Under the pieces are notes generated by a model, which saw only the letters and a list, made by a program, of their open reading frames with translations, was not told where the DNA came from and did not search any database. A DNA stretch of 64,000 nucleotides from contig NW_001865058.1 of NCBI RefSeq assembly GCF_000002865.3, positions 475,661 to 539,660 on the forward strand, written 5' to 3'. Below are positions 22,179 through 33,209 of this stretch, piece after piece. The position numbers were made by a program, and so were the translations under genes. Each line of letters begins with the position of its first letter. The stretch's first letter is position 1. This DNA comes from Monosiga brevicollis MX1. Lineage: Eukaryota; Opisthokonta; Choanoflagellata; Craspedida; Salpingoecidae.

Positions 22179-23923
22179 CTATGCTTGGGATAACTTTATG
22201 GACCGACTGCAGCGACTACTATTGCCGCACGCACAGCCCACACAAGCCGTGCCTCGGATGAAGCAGATGCACCTGTAACCACGTTGCCGGGAGCGGATGC
22301 GGTGAGCGGGCATTGGGGCAAGAATGAGAATGGCGCCACGACAACTCGCCCAAGGCAGCTCGTAGCGGGAGCAGCGGTTAGATTCACGCACGTGGCTGAA
22401 TTGCAAATGGGACCCGTGGTGTCGTAAAAGCAATCGCAATTGCTCACCAATTGACGAGCTGGGGCGGGTAAGCGACATAGCGACGGCCGTGAGAAAAACG
22501 AGCGTAGTCGGAGAGGGTGGGCAAGAAAGGGAAGGGTGTTCACCTCCAGAACGACGCGTGCTACGCCGCTTAGCAGGAGGGGCGCCGCCGTGTGCATGAG
22601 CATCTTGAGCATGGCCGCCGGCCGTGGCAGCAATGTCGTGTGGCTCGGCCAAGTGCTGTCGCAGTGCATTATAATCCTCAAACGATGCCGAACACCCCTA
22701 TGCGAGCAACGGTGCACGAGCACAGGCAGATCAGAATCAGCATCAGGATCAATATCAGAAGCATGCGCGCACGCGTGTGTGCGTGTGTGTGTGGACGAGG
22801 GGCGGGGTGGCCAGCGGCGTCGTACCAGGTGGTAGCAGGCAAAACTGTGATCGTTGATGCCTTCGGCTACGGTGCAGTGCATCGCAAAGTGCGTCGTGAT
22901 TTCCTTGTTTAAGATGGCCCCACAAATACCACATTTGGTCACCCGATTCTTGGTCTTGGGACTAGGAAGATCAAAGGGCCACCACGGGGTGAGGGACGAG
23001 GTTGGAGGTCGGGCAAAAAGGTCATTTCCGCAACCTGCCGTGGCGCAACATACTCGAGGGAGATGTTGACAAAGAGTTGGTGATCGATCAAGGGTTCAAC
23101 AAGAAGAATTCGTCGGCGGCCGGCATCAATGGCTCCCACCTGCATATGCAAGGCGGAGAAAAGAAAATGCGTGCAATGAAGCAGTCATGGGCAGTAGCGA
23201 TAGGCAGGCAGGCAGGCAGGCAGGCTGGCTGGCTGGCTGGCAGGAACGACGGGAAAAAAATACGAAAAAATGCTCTTGCGGACTTTTGGCGGCCCATATG
23301 CACTTGAACGACCCATATGCACTTGAACGACCCATGTCCGTACCTCGCCGGCTCGAGCCTTGAGTTGAGCATAGAGCTGGGCTGGACTTTGGTCGGGAGC
23401 CAAGTGCGGTTGTGCAATTTCGATGAGGGCATGAAGTCTGTTGGACGCGTCAATCTGTTCACTGCCTTCTGCGGACTGCAGCTCGGCAAGCTCCGTGGAC
23501 TGCAGTGTGACCTGGACATCAACGCCGAGCGAAGACCTTCCATCAGGAATACGGCGAGCTGGCCATACGATCAAAGCGGAGACAGCTTGGGTCATGCCTA
23601 GTAGTGGAACAGAGTGAAGTAAGCGGACTGACCTGGTTGACTGGATCAGCAGCGGAGGCGGTGTTTTGGGCTGGCCCTCCAAGCAACTCGCGCTCCAGGG
23701 CCTTGATCATGTTGAGCTGGCGGTGCTCAGCTGAGTGAAGGGCCCGATCAGCTGGAACCGGAGCTGCTTCTGAAAGCTGCGACTCTTGCTGTAACTCGGG
23801 GCTTTGCTGAAATTCTTGCTGTGGCTCTGAACTTTCTTGTTGCCGCCGTCGCTGCTGGCCGCGACTGCGCACACGGGTTTGAGTTCGCTCCCGTCGAGGC
23901 CCACGACGCTTGCTTGGTGCCAT
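22179..23923 (-). CDS. CXC-domain (tesmin/MSL2-type) zinc protein
   Basis: The working model has seven exons: 23629-23923, 23344-23597, 23035-23139, 22826-22954, 22544-22697, 22392-22458, 22179-22272 (365 aa). The N-terminus is basic and Q/E-rich. A middle region (AVSALIVWPARRIPDG and IDAGRRRILLVEPLIDHQLF) is not recognised. A CGICG-x9-HFAMHC motif looks like a C2H2/C2HC finger. The C-terminus, assembled across the last intron in phase, has cysteines spaced CDC-x8-C-x4-CIC-x7-C-x2-CAC-x5-C, typical of CXC domains of the MSL2/tesmin kind, which bind DNA in animal chromatin proteins. A RING, expected in MSL2, is absent, so orthology is not claimed. The weak point is the first intron, only about 30 bases long; either the model is wrong there or the assembly has an error. 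The boundary at 22954 was chosen for phase. Confidence 0.6.
23209..23242. repeat. GGCA/GGCT tetranucleotide repeat
   Basis: A short GGCA run turning into GGCT, within the intron between exons 23344-23597 and 23035-23139 of the CXC gene. Confidence 0.9.
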
Positions 23924-25332
23924 CGGGCCTGGTGGCCGTTGAAAAGAATATCACCACTGCCGATGCCGCCGAGCAGACTCGGGTCGATGAAGCTAGCCCA
24001 CCAATTTCAGGCCTCCACCCAACCAGACTCCGGCCCGCTTAGGCGACCAACCAACACGGGTCACGGATCCCCACCGCGGGTGCCGAACGTCCATCCGCGA
24101 GCGAGGCGGAGTCAGGAAAAAAAAACCCGTAAAATAAAAGAGGCGAAATGAGTGAGGAATAATACCTCATGCTGACAAATCACCACATATGGGCGTATAC
24201 ACCGACCCCCATCCCCTTGGCGACGCTTGTTGTTGTTGTTTTGTCGTCGTTGTTGTCGTTGTTGTCTTTGTTGTTGCTGAGGCTTGAGATGGATGCGGTC
24301 GAGCATCCGCGCCAGGCAGATCAGAGAGAGACGAGCGCTCAAACTCAAACCCTTCACCTCCGCCCTGTATACCCAAAAGGCAGCACTTGTCGCAACACGA
24401 ACCCAATGTCGCCCCCCGACGCTGCCACTTCAACACACCCACACCCACACACACACACACACTCTCTCTCTCTCTCTCTCCCTTTCTATTTTTAAAACAT
24501 TTCATCTGACATTTTGCGCTCTCTCTCTCTCTTTCTTTCTTTTGTGTGATTTTGTTGTTCAGCCACAACAAAACCTTTTCACGCCGTTTTGGTTTGTACC
24601 TCTGGGAGAGTACCAAGGTACGGCACTATCTCATGATATTATGCTCAAAGATTGCTTTTCTCTAAAACGTCTCCACCTCTTTTCGCGCATCTCTGTATTT
24701 GCCTCTATTTTACAACTGATTAGAACCCGATTTTCTGACACATCTCTGACATCCTCCCGACATTCTCTCCAACCTCTTAACATTTCCCCTCCCTCCACAA
24801 CCATCTCTGCTCTCTGCCCAGCACCCATCCTCCATCTCTACCAACCGGGCTCTCTTACGAGGACGACACACACACACACACACACACACTCGGACGCAAA
24901 GGGTCGTGCGGGGCGGTATTTTTTGCGTGACGCGTCAACGCGACGCGACGTAACGTGTGGTAGACAAGTCGACAAGTCTAGGTCGGTGCTTGGGATCTGG
25001 ATCATGATTGCACGTTTGCACCGCCCTCTGCACAATAACGTCACCTGTGTTTGGAGTCGATCGCACCGCCATCTCAACTCATGCCCCCGGCTCGCGCTGC
25101 CCCCAATTTATCACACAGCGCACGGCCATCAACAAGCACATAGGGGGGACGTTGCAAAGCCCGCTGGCCGCCACATTGATCCGGAGACAAACACAGTCAC
25201 CAGTCTCTTGGATACAACACCTTGGACCCCCGCTCATCTTGTTTCAAAGCCGGTTCCAGCGTACACCACATCCTTGACGGCTGAGCTGTTTGTGCACACG
25301 TTCACGCTCGCCCCCCACCCGGACTGGCCGCC
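23924..25332. promoter_or_regulatory. Divergent intergenic region: CXC gene and coiled-coil gene
   Basis: The two neighbours start here and point outward. It contains a TTG/TCG run (about 24227-24280), a CA run followed by CT (about 24436-24482), a CT/TTTC patch near 24520-24542 and a CA run (24868-24889). An open plus-strand frame runs through much of it into the coiled-coil gene, but its composition is repeat-driven and the downstream ATG at 25333 is preferred. Confidence 0.55.
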
Positions 25333-26062
25333 ATGGACCGGGATCGGTTCGATTCGGTCGGTCGTCTGCCCGGTGTGGATGGCATGCGCCGCTCCTACGC
25401 CGTTGACCGTACCATCCATCGCGCCACCATGCCTGGCCCCGCTGATTACTCGCGCGTCGACTCGGCCCGCCGCTACGCCCCCCCACGCCGGGAATACAGC
25501 GACTATGCTGGCCCCGCCTCTAGTGGGCGCCGCTATGCCCCCGACGAACATCTCGCACCCACTGCCGGCGCCAGCACAGGGGCTGGCAACGATCAACGAT
25601 ATGTCAAACTCCTCGAACGTGACATTGAGGCCCTCCGCGAAGAACTCCGAGCCGCCCGCGAACGTGCTGACAACCCAGAACTCCTTCGCGAGCTGCGCGA
25701 AACTCAAGATGGCCTCCGGGCCGAAACACGCCGCGTGCATGAACTCGAGGCCCAACTCCAGGGCATGGCCGCCGCCGAGGATAAGCTGGCTGCTGTGCAA
25801 GCTGATTACGACCAACTTCGCGACGAGTTCCGGGAACAGCAGCTCCAACTTAACGGTCTCGAACGCGACCTCCACCACGCCGAAGATGCTGCGCGAAGCG
25901 CCGAGCAACGCGAAGACACCTACTCGGTTCGGCCCGCCCCTGATTCACATCATGCGAACACCCAGTCATTTGTCCCTCTGTTCTCAAACCTACACCCATG
26001 CGATGCGCGTGGCTCCTCCCCCCGTGTGTCTTAAGATTGGCATGAGTCAGCCCCCGCCCCTT

Positions 26063-26124
<62 letters not shown>

Positions 26125-28568
26125 TGGGCTGGCTTTTCCTCATCCCGACGCGCGTCTCAATGCCGCCGCTCCCTGCACTTCCTCAGGATCAGATCCGCCG
26201 CCTAAAGGAGGATATCCACGGTCTTCAAGTGGAGCTTCGGGAAAAGGAGCAAGCGTCCGCCTTGGCAGAGCGCCAACACCTGCACGACCGAGAGACGCAG
26301 GCCCTCAAGCACAGTCGCGAACTGACCGCGGCCCAAAACGAGGCGGTCGCTCTGCGCAACGAACTTCGCACCAAGGAGCAAGAACTGGCTGCCCGAAAGC
26401 AAACCATCGAGTCGTTGGAAGCGCGCTTCAAGAAGGAAATCGACCATACCAAGGAGAGTCGCGCCGCCCACGACCGCATCCTGGCCGAGCTTAAAGAATC
26501 CAAGGCCGCGCTCGAAGCCGATGTGCGTGCCGCCATGCAAGGCACAGCAGCTGCCGAGGCTCAGATCACGCGCAAGGATGAGATGATTCAACTTCTTGAA
26601 GCAGACACCAAGCAACGCGCTGAGCGCATTGCCCAACTCGAGGAAAAGAACGAGGCCCTCCGCGTTCAGTTCAACGAGCTGCGTGCCTCCAGTGCCGAGC
26701 TTGAGGCCGAGCGCAACGGCCTGCAGAACCGTGTCGCGGACCTTGAGAGTCAAATTGAGACGAGTGATGCCCTTCGTAAGGAAGCCGATGAACGTGAGGG
26801 TCGTCTCCAGGACCAGCTCACCGAACTCGCCGATGCCCTTCAAGCTACCGATGCCCAGCGACGTGCCGGAACCGTCCTCAACCGCGCAGAAACCGTGATG
26901 AAGGAGTTGGAGACGCTGCGTGCCACAGTGGCCGACCTCAAATCCGAGCACGGTACTCTCTCGCTGGAGAGTGGCGGCAAGGATTCCCGAATCGAGCAGC
27001 TGCAGGCTACCCTGGCTCGCACCGAGGAGGGCCGGGCCAACGCCGATGAACAAATCTCCAACTTGCGCGATGAACTGCTCCAGCGCACGCGTGAGCTCAA
27101 GGATCTGACCCTGTCCCACGAAGCACTTCACCGCGAGCACCGCGCGGCTTTGGAGAAGCTGGCTCGTGTCGAAGAGGTGGTTGCCTCCAAGGACGAGCAC
27201 ATTGAAAACCTGCGCACGCAGCTCCAATCCATCAAGGAGGACGGCCACGGCCGTGCCGATGAACTGCGAGACACCTTGACCCGCGCCACATCCGAGTACC
27301 GCGATGAGGTGGCTCAACTCAAGGCCGAGCTCTCGCGCCTGCAGACGGATTCCAGCTCGGACCGCCACTATGCGGCCGTCTGCCGCCGCTTGGGCCGCCT
27401 CCTGCGTCTGGACCCTAGCCTACCGGACACGGTCTTCTCTGAGCGCATCTACACCAACATCAATGAGCTCGTGGACAAGGTCGCCAAGCTCGAAGAATCG
27501 GCGCGCAATAATGCCGTCTACCCGCCGCCTACCGCGCTGGGCTTGACGCATGAAGACACGCTTCGCAACTCGTTGCACCGCTCCATGACCGGCGGTTTGG
27601 CCAGCAACGGTCTTGACACGGCCAATCGCTACGAAACGTCCTTGATGCGCGATGACCTGCGCCGCCGCGAGCAAGACTACGCTGAGCTGCAGATGCGTTT
27701 TGATTCCTTCGTTCGCGACGTGGGCCGACTCGTGGACAGCGCTGATCTGCATGACCCAGACCTGGTGCTGTCGACGCTCAAGGACAGCCTCCGTCAACGC
27801 CGTGCTGCACCTCCCAGCTCCGACCCACCCGCGCACCGTGGTCGCCGTCGCGGTGCCAACCCGAGCAGCTCACTGCCCAGCCGCCATGGGCGCAGCACGG
27901 GCCGACACGACTCGGATGGCAGCCGCTATGGCAACCAGCATGATGAGGACGACTACCAAAAGCTCAAGAAGAAGCTCTCGACGGCCTTGAAGACAATCGA
28001 GTCACAAGACATGTGGATCGACGTCCTTAACCGCAAGCTGGACCGCGGTGAGACGGGTGGCGTGCACGGTGGTCAGAGCCAAGAGACGCGACGCCTGGAG
28101 GACCAGATTGCCTCGCTCAAGCAACAGCTGCTGCATGCCACTTCACGTCCCGGAACGTCGCTTCCAACCTATCAGTCGGGCTTGGGTGCCGGGGCGTCTG
28201 ATATCCTGGCGTTTAAGCACACGATTGCAGACCTGGAGGGTCGCCTGCAGAAGCACATTGAGTTTCGAGAGCGCCTCCTCAAGGCGCTGGGTATGGGCGT
28301 CATCTCAGCTTCGGACGAGGAGATTTTGCTTCGTGTTGAGCAGTTGGTTCAGGGCCTCAATCGCCCCATGACGGCCGCCAACAACACCACGAGTTACGGT
28401 GGCTATGGTGGCGTGCAAGCACCGATCAGCTCTGTGGGTGGCTCCCAGCTGCGGGCCACAACCCCTGGCTATGCCGACAGTGGATTCATGACGTCTGGGC
28501 ACCTCAACGCGAGTCACAATTACTTGTCGCACAGCGTGCGCGTGGGCTCGAGTCACGGTCGCTACTAA
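25333..28568 (+). CDS. Long coiled-coil protein
   Basis: Two exons, 25333-25926 and 26187-28568, give 991 aa. After a disordered N-terminus (about 1-90, rich in R, Y, P), residues from about 95 to 690 form near-continuous heptad coiled coil (RYVKLLERDIEALREELRA onward; abundant E, L, R, A, Q). A globular-looking piece, CRRLGRLLRLDPSLP, and a later related one, RERLLKALGMGVISASDEE followed by VEQLVQ, resemble each other and may be a repeated helical module. The tail is G/S-rich and ends SSHGRY. The second-exon frame is uninterrupted for 794 codons. Such proteins are often centrosomal, basal-body or Golgi scaffolds; a CCDC170- or rootletin-like relation is only a guess. Codon use is strongly GC-ending, typical of a real gene here. 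Confidence 0.85.
26071..26121. repeat. (CA)n microsatellite in intron
   Basis: About 25 CA units within the single intron of the coiled-coil gene, roughly 65 bases before its acceptor. Confidence 0.95.
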
Positions 28569-29335
28569 AGCGCTGGTCGCTCGCCGTCGTGTTGTCCCAG
28601 CATTGACCATGACTTGTCTCTAGCTTTTGTTTCATATTCTTGCATAATCTTGCATAATCTTTTCTTTGTTGATCAAGTCTGCCGCCGTTTTACAGGCGTC
28701 TGCCCCCACTTGGCTAGGATGTGTACATGAACGGCTCTCAGCCGATAGCGCCCGTGGATGTGTGATGACCCGCTCGCCTGCTCGGTCCCGGGTGCATGTC
28801 GTTGGCTGCGGAGCGTCGAGGCGCCGTGGGTCTTCTTGTTTAAATCCCGCCCTCTCTTTTGCGCGCCCCCTTTATCATCGGGGGCTGGCTGCTGATCCGA
28901 AGCTCTCCACTTTGCTGCATGTTACTTGCGTGTGATAATAATAACATTATTATAATTGACGCTGGCTTGAATCTCTTGTGGGTTCTTTCTTGTTTTTTTG
29001 TCAAGGATCTCGGGCAATTAAAACATTTGGTGAGTTTGGCGAGGAAGATGCGTCCCCCAGAAATGTAGCTGGGATAGCACGGTTGCTCGACCCAGCGAAG
29101 AGGGCGGGAAACAACAACCGTTGGGCTCAACAAAAGAATTGGCGAGGCAACTGAAACGGCGTGCAAGCACGAGTCACACGATCCGAATCAATTGAATGGA
29201 TGCAGACCCCGGAAGCCAAGCGTAGCACAAGCGGAACACAAGCCTGTCACAAGCTTGGAGGGGATGGAAGCGTCTACCAAACAGCGAAAACTCCGATTGG
29301 GGGACGAGCATGAGCTGGCACCTCATGACGGAGAG
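28569..29335. other. Convergent 3' spacer
   Basis: This separates the 3' ends of the coiled-coil gene (plus) and the ERG28-like gene (minus). A short imperfect AAT/ATT stretch occurs near 28935-28958. No gene was seen. Confidence 0.6.
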
Positions 29336-29839
29336 TTAGTGGCTTTTGGACTTTGGGCTGCGAGTGCGATCGCTGAAGATGAGGGCGAGCATGGAGAGGC
29401 AAATGAGGATGGCGGGGACGGCAGTGCGGAGGGCACAAGTATTGAGGCGACCGGCATAGGGCGGGGTCATGCACATGTCCAGGGTGTGATCTTCGGGTGC
29501 GGTGCTGATGGCGCCGGTGGCCATTTCAAAGCTAAAGTAAAAGATCTCGGCCAGGTAGGAGATGATGGCCCCCAAGCGGACGCCACGTTCGTTGGGGTAC
29601 ATGGCAGCGAGCAGGCGCATGACACCGAAGATGAGGATGAACTGGGCAGTGCCACGCACAAAGGCACCGCAAGCGTCGTTGCTGAATGCGGGCCAGGTGC
29701 CCTCGCGCCCTGCACACTGACGCGCCCAGCCTCCATGGGTGATGATTTCCTTGCCCAACTCATGACCGTTGAGCAGCATCACAAAGACGATGGCGTCCAG
29801 GATGAAGTTGATGGTCAATGCTGTGCGACTCGATGCCAT
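29336..29839 (-). CDS. Four-TM membrane protein, ERG28-like
   Basis: Intron-less, 167 aa, ATG at 29839. Four hydrophobic spans are visible: FILDAIVFVMLLNG (about 12-27), TAQFILIFGVMRLLAAMY (65-82), GAIISYLAEIFYFSFEMA (90-107) and VPAILICLSMLALIFS (140-156), with a short basic tail. The pattern of a FGVMRLLAA span followed by YLAEIFYFSFE and a final span recalls ERG28, a small ER scaffold for sterol C4-demethylation enzymes, but the match is by eye and the length is a little above usual. If correct, it would act at the ER in sterol synthesis. The alternative is an unrelated small tetraspanning protein. Confidence 0.7.
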   Translation of the reverse strand: MASSRTALTINFILDAIVFVMLLNGHELGKEIITHGGWARQCAGREGTWPAFSNDACGAFVRGTAQFILIFGVMRLLAAMYPNERGVRLGAIISYLAEIFYFSFEMATGAISTAPEDHTLDMCMTPPYAGRLNTCALRTAVPAILICLSMLALIFSDRTRSPKSKSH

Positions 29840-30333
29840 TGTACCGGTGGGTGAATTCAGATGGCGGCCCGACTCAACTGCGACTATCAAGCACCATTTC
29901 CGCGTCAAAAAAAAAATGAATAAAATAAAAAAAAGAGGACGAAGGAGCACACAGAGAGCGTGCACAAGTGACACACACACAAGCACACACACGCATCCGC
30001 GCGCGCACGCACACACGCAGAGCAAGTCCAGGAGCCAGGGGCGACTCCTCGGACCAACGCCAACACCACCAGCGCCGTGCCCAGTCCCGACTGATCAAAA
30101 GGGGGGCGGGTACGTACCACTCAATAAATGTAAGACAAAATACCAACGGCGACACGTGCAATGAATTTGTCAGCAAAAAGAACTTTTTCTTTCTTTTTTT
30201 CTTTTTTTTCTTTTTTCTTTGGCTCACACTAATCAGATGTGCTATGGGGGGGGGGGATGGAGGCAAGGAGGTGGCACCGAAGGGCACCTGAGTGCAGTCA
30301 CAGGGCGGGCTGGCTTGAGAGATGGTAGATGAA
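29840..30333. other. Spacer between ERG28-like start and transposase 3' end
   Basis: It contains the promoter side of the ERG28-like gene, AC runs (29968-30020), a T/C-rich tract (30183-30220) and a G8 run near 30246. I found no TTAA and no terminal inverted repeat that would mark the left end of a piggyBac element. Confidence 0.55.
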
Positions 30334-32277
30334 TTATGCTTTGGCGGCAGCCGACACATGGGCACTGAAGCAGGAGAAACATAGCAAGAGGCCACGATCA
30401 CACGAACAGTACATCCGCGTCAAGTTGGGGCAGCCCTCACCCACGCAGCGCTGCTGCTGGTACTTTTTCTTGGTTCGCTTGCCGGGCGCCGCGGCCTCAT
30501 ACGGCATCAACTTGATCAGGGTGTGGCTCACGGTCACCGCACCGGTCGCCTCGCGGTTGGCGCGCCTCTGGGCATCTCGGCGAGCACCCTCCCCCTCCAT
30601 GAGCTCGACGGCCACCATACGACGGAACTGACCGCAGGTGACGTGCGTGCGGTTGCCGAAATGTGACCAGATGAGAAAGGCGTTGGTCATTGTGGCAGAG
30701 AGAATGTGGCTGAGGTGGCGCAGAGTCCACTTTGATGGCGCCCAGGCCTCCTCCAATCGGTGACCAAAGTCCTGGCGAAGCTCCTTGTGCTGGTCGACCG
30801 CCGCGCACGCCCTGTAAAAGTCGTCCATAACCTCATTGCGACGGAACGCAATGACGTTGTGTCCCGCGCGCACCTTACGCTGCGCACGGCCGAGCTTGGT
30901 CGAGCCGTAGGTCGACACCAGCTGTACAACGTACTGGCCGTAGTTGACCAAAAAGTGAGCGACGGGATACGGCACCTGGGTCTTGGTTGTTCCATGCCGA
31001 ACACACAGCTTGCCAATTGGACGCTGCTTGGCCACCGCGTGCGCTGCTTCGATACCGTCCAGGTCTTGGGGCCAATGTTGATGCTGCTGCTGCTTGATCG
31101 GCGTGACTGCAAGCAGGCCGCGTCGACGCAGCTCCACGATGGCGCGGAGATTGCAAAAGGTGCTGTCCATGACCACCACGGCGCCACTCTCATTGAACGG
31201 GGCTGTCATGCGAAGGGCGAGCGCGCCAAGCGGGCCAAAGTCCAGCTCGTCCTTTGCTGCTGGCCCTGACCCGTCTTGGCCGCGGGCCAATTCCATCCGC
31301 ATTATGACCCGCGTCTCGGCATCACAAAGGTTGTGGTACTCCTGGCTGGTGGGGTTTGGTTTGGTGGAAGGCAGGCGAAAGAGGGGCGTCGTGGCGCTCG
31401 GGTGCCTCACGCTGCTCTTGTCAAGACACATTGTGCTTGAAGGCGAGAAGAGCTGGGTCATGCGGGCATTCCAGCTATCAATCAGCTCCTCAACGGCCTT
31501 GACCTCGTCCGGCTCGCCCAAGGACAGGCTCAGTTGGTCGGCAATCTCCTGGAAGCGCTGCAGCGACATGATGGTGGAGACGGGCGGGTTGGGGTAGAAC
31601 CGGCTCTCGACCGACCACAAATCATCCCTGGGCCGGGCATCGTCGGCGCAGCGCATCATCAAGCCGAAAAATCCCATGAGCTCGTCGGCACTGAGGGGCG
31701 ACTCGAGGTGGGGCGTGGTCGCGGCAAGCATGCGTGCAATGGCATCCGGCGGCAAGAGAGCTCGAAAGAGACCGGCCGGTGAACACGTGCGGGGATCAAT
31801 GACGTGCATGCGGGCACGTTTGCTTGAGCGCTTGTCGCCATCGATGGACCCATCAAGCTCTGCGTCCAGGTCGGTCCACTCTATGAAATCGGAGCTATCC
31901 CCGGCGGTTGTCGAGGTGGGGGCGCCAGCCGTGGCCTGCACGTCGACAAGGTCTTCAAAGTAATCATCCCCCACCTCCTCCACGTCTGCTTCCTCAACCG
32001 CGTCCTCCGCCGTGGTCTCGGCTGCTCCCGTGGCCACTGCCTCCACGCCCGGTGTGATGATGGCGCGCTGAAAGGCCACCATGCCCGTAAACAACGTGTC
32101 GTCCAAGCTCTCATGCCGAAGCCGATACATCAGGCGCCCGCGATGCACCCCACGACCCACAACAGTCAGATCCGTCACCACATCATTCTCCGACACCGGC
32201 AGCGTATCGGCAAGATCGCGCGGAAGCAGAAATCGCTTCCGCGCCGACACCACGGTCCCTGGCGGATGTACCGGCAT
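30334..32277 (-). CDS. piggyBac-type transposase, uninterrupted single-exon ORF
   Basis: 647 aa from the ATG at 32277. piggyBac transposases cut and paste at TTAA sites with a DDD catalytic triad. An acidic N-terminal third is followed by the piggyBac core, SADELMGFFGLMMRCADD and RFYPNPPVSTIMSLQRFQEI. Candidate first Asp is in HNLCDAETRV (codon near 31321), second in VVVMDSTFCNLRA (near 31165), third in VMDDFYRACAAVDQHKEL. The C-terminus is a cysteine-rich finger, CVGEGCPNLTRMYCSCD then CFSCFSAH, as usual for the family. The lack of introns in an intron-rich genome supports a mobile origin. No clear TTAA-flanked inverted termini were found, so it may be a recent but end-decayed copy or a domesticated gene. 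Confidence 0.85.
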   Translation of the reverse strand: MPVHPPGTVVSARKRFLLPRDLADTLPVSENDVVTDLTVVGRGVHRGRLMYRLRHESLDDTLFTGMVAFQRAIITPGVEAVATGAAETTAEDAVEEADVEEVGDDYFEDLVDVQATAGAPTSTTAGDSSDFIEWTDLDAELDGSIDGDKRSSKRARMHVIDPRTCSPAGLFRALLPPDAIARMLAATTPHLESPLSADELMGFFGLMMRCADDARPRDDLWSVESRFYPNPPVSTIMSLQRFQEIADQLSLSLGEPDEVKAVEELIDSWNARMTQLFSPSSTMCLDKSSVRHPSATTPLFRLPSTKPNPTSQEYHNLCDAETRVIMRMELARGQDGSGPAAKDELDFGPLGALALRMTAPFNESGAVVVMDSTFCNLRAIVELRRRGLLAVTPIKQQQHQHWPQDLDGIEAAHAVAKQRPIGKLCVRHGTTKTQVPYPVAHFLVNYGQYVVQLVSTYGSTKLGRAQRKVRAGHNVIAFRRNEVMDDFYRACAAVDQHKELRQDFGHRLEEAWAPSKWTLRHLSHILSATMTNAFLIWSHFGNRTHVTCGQFRRMVAVELMEGEGARRDAQRRANREATGAVTVSHTLIKLMPYEAAAPGKRTKKKYQQQRCVGEGCPNLTRMYCSCDRGLLLCFSCFSAHVSAAAKA

Positions 32278-32789
32278 CGCGAACGATCAGTCAGTTGCAA
32301 CGGAAAAAAATTACAAGAGAGAGAGATGGAGAGAGAGATAAACAGCAAAGGCACAGAGGTATAGCACAACTACCACATGTAACAGATCAAGACGAAGCAA
32401 CACACACACACGTATTACCACATGTAACAATGCGATAACAAGGGATGTTATTTGGTGTGGAAAGTACCACATGGAAGAGCAAAGTAACACATCCGACGGA
32501 GACGGCGTTCGAAAAGGAAAGTTTTGTCTGACAAAACCGACGGTGATCATTATTTGTCAGATTTTGGCAATGGAGGTTGATTTATTTCAGAGGGGTGTAG
32601 TTTAATCTGGTCTCCCCCGCGCAGCTCCGGCGCAGCAAAACGGCAGCGCCGGCACGATTCCGGAGTCCTTCAGCCAGCCACGATCGTCCCTCTGGGATTC
32701 AATCGTCTTATCCGAGGCCACTGGCTGCCAAACCAAAGACCAGTCTCTCTCTCAGCTCTGAAACGTGGCACGTGAAGACCTTTGTCCCA
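32278..32789. other. 5' flank of transposase with short direct repeats
   Basis: The 14-mer TACCACATGTAACA occurs at 32371-32384 and 32416-32429. A partial copy TACCACATG at 32465-32473 and a GTAACACAT at about 32484 follow. Spacing is about 45-50 bases. They could be subterminal binding sites of the element or promoter motifs. A TTAA lies at 32602-32605. Confidence 0.6.
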
Positions 32790-32805
32790 GTTGAGACCAT
32801 CTTGC

Positions 32806-33170
32806 TCGCTCCTCCTCTTCCTCCTCCTCCTCTGGCTCTGCCTCCTCTACCTCCTCCTCCTCCTCTACCTCTACATCTACATCTACATCTTCTACCTCCT
32901 CCTCGACCTCCTCCTCTACCTCCTCCTCTCTACCTCCTCCTCTCTACCTCCTCCTCCTCTGCCTCCTCCTCCTTCTCTACCTCTACCTCTACCTCTACCT
33001 CCTCTACCTCTACCTCCTCCTCCTCTACCTCTACCTCCTCCTCCTCCTCTACCTCTGCCTCTGCCTCTACCTCCTCTACCTCTACATCTTCCTCTCTGCC
33101 TCTGCCTCTGCCTCCGCCTCCTCTCCACCCTCTCTACCTCCCCACCCCCCACCCCGCCTGCCTCCTCTCG
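32806..33170. repeat. CTC / CTACCT low-complexity array
   Basis: About 365 bases of CTC, CTAC, CTCTAC and CTGC words on the plus strand, directly upstream of the P450 start. It stays open in frame with the P450 and would encode a P/L/S/T-only extension if an upstream ATG were used; I treat it as 5' flank. Confidence 0.9.
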
Positions 33171-33209
33171 ACCTCCTCTACCTTCTTTTCTGACCTTGGA
33201 TCGGGCAAG

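Noticed and set aside
24284-26034. Long plus-strand frame upstream of and through the first coiled-coil exon
   Set aside because: Its reading frame is not the one giving the coiled coil; it is open because of GC-rich codons and repeats.
32772-33209. N-terminal Pro/Leu/Ser extension of the P450
   Set aside because: Pure CTC/CTAC low complexity; the internal ATG at 33210 gives a proper membrane anchor.
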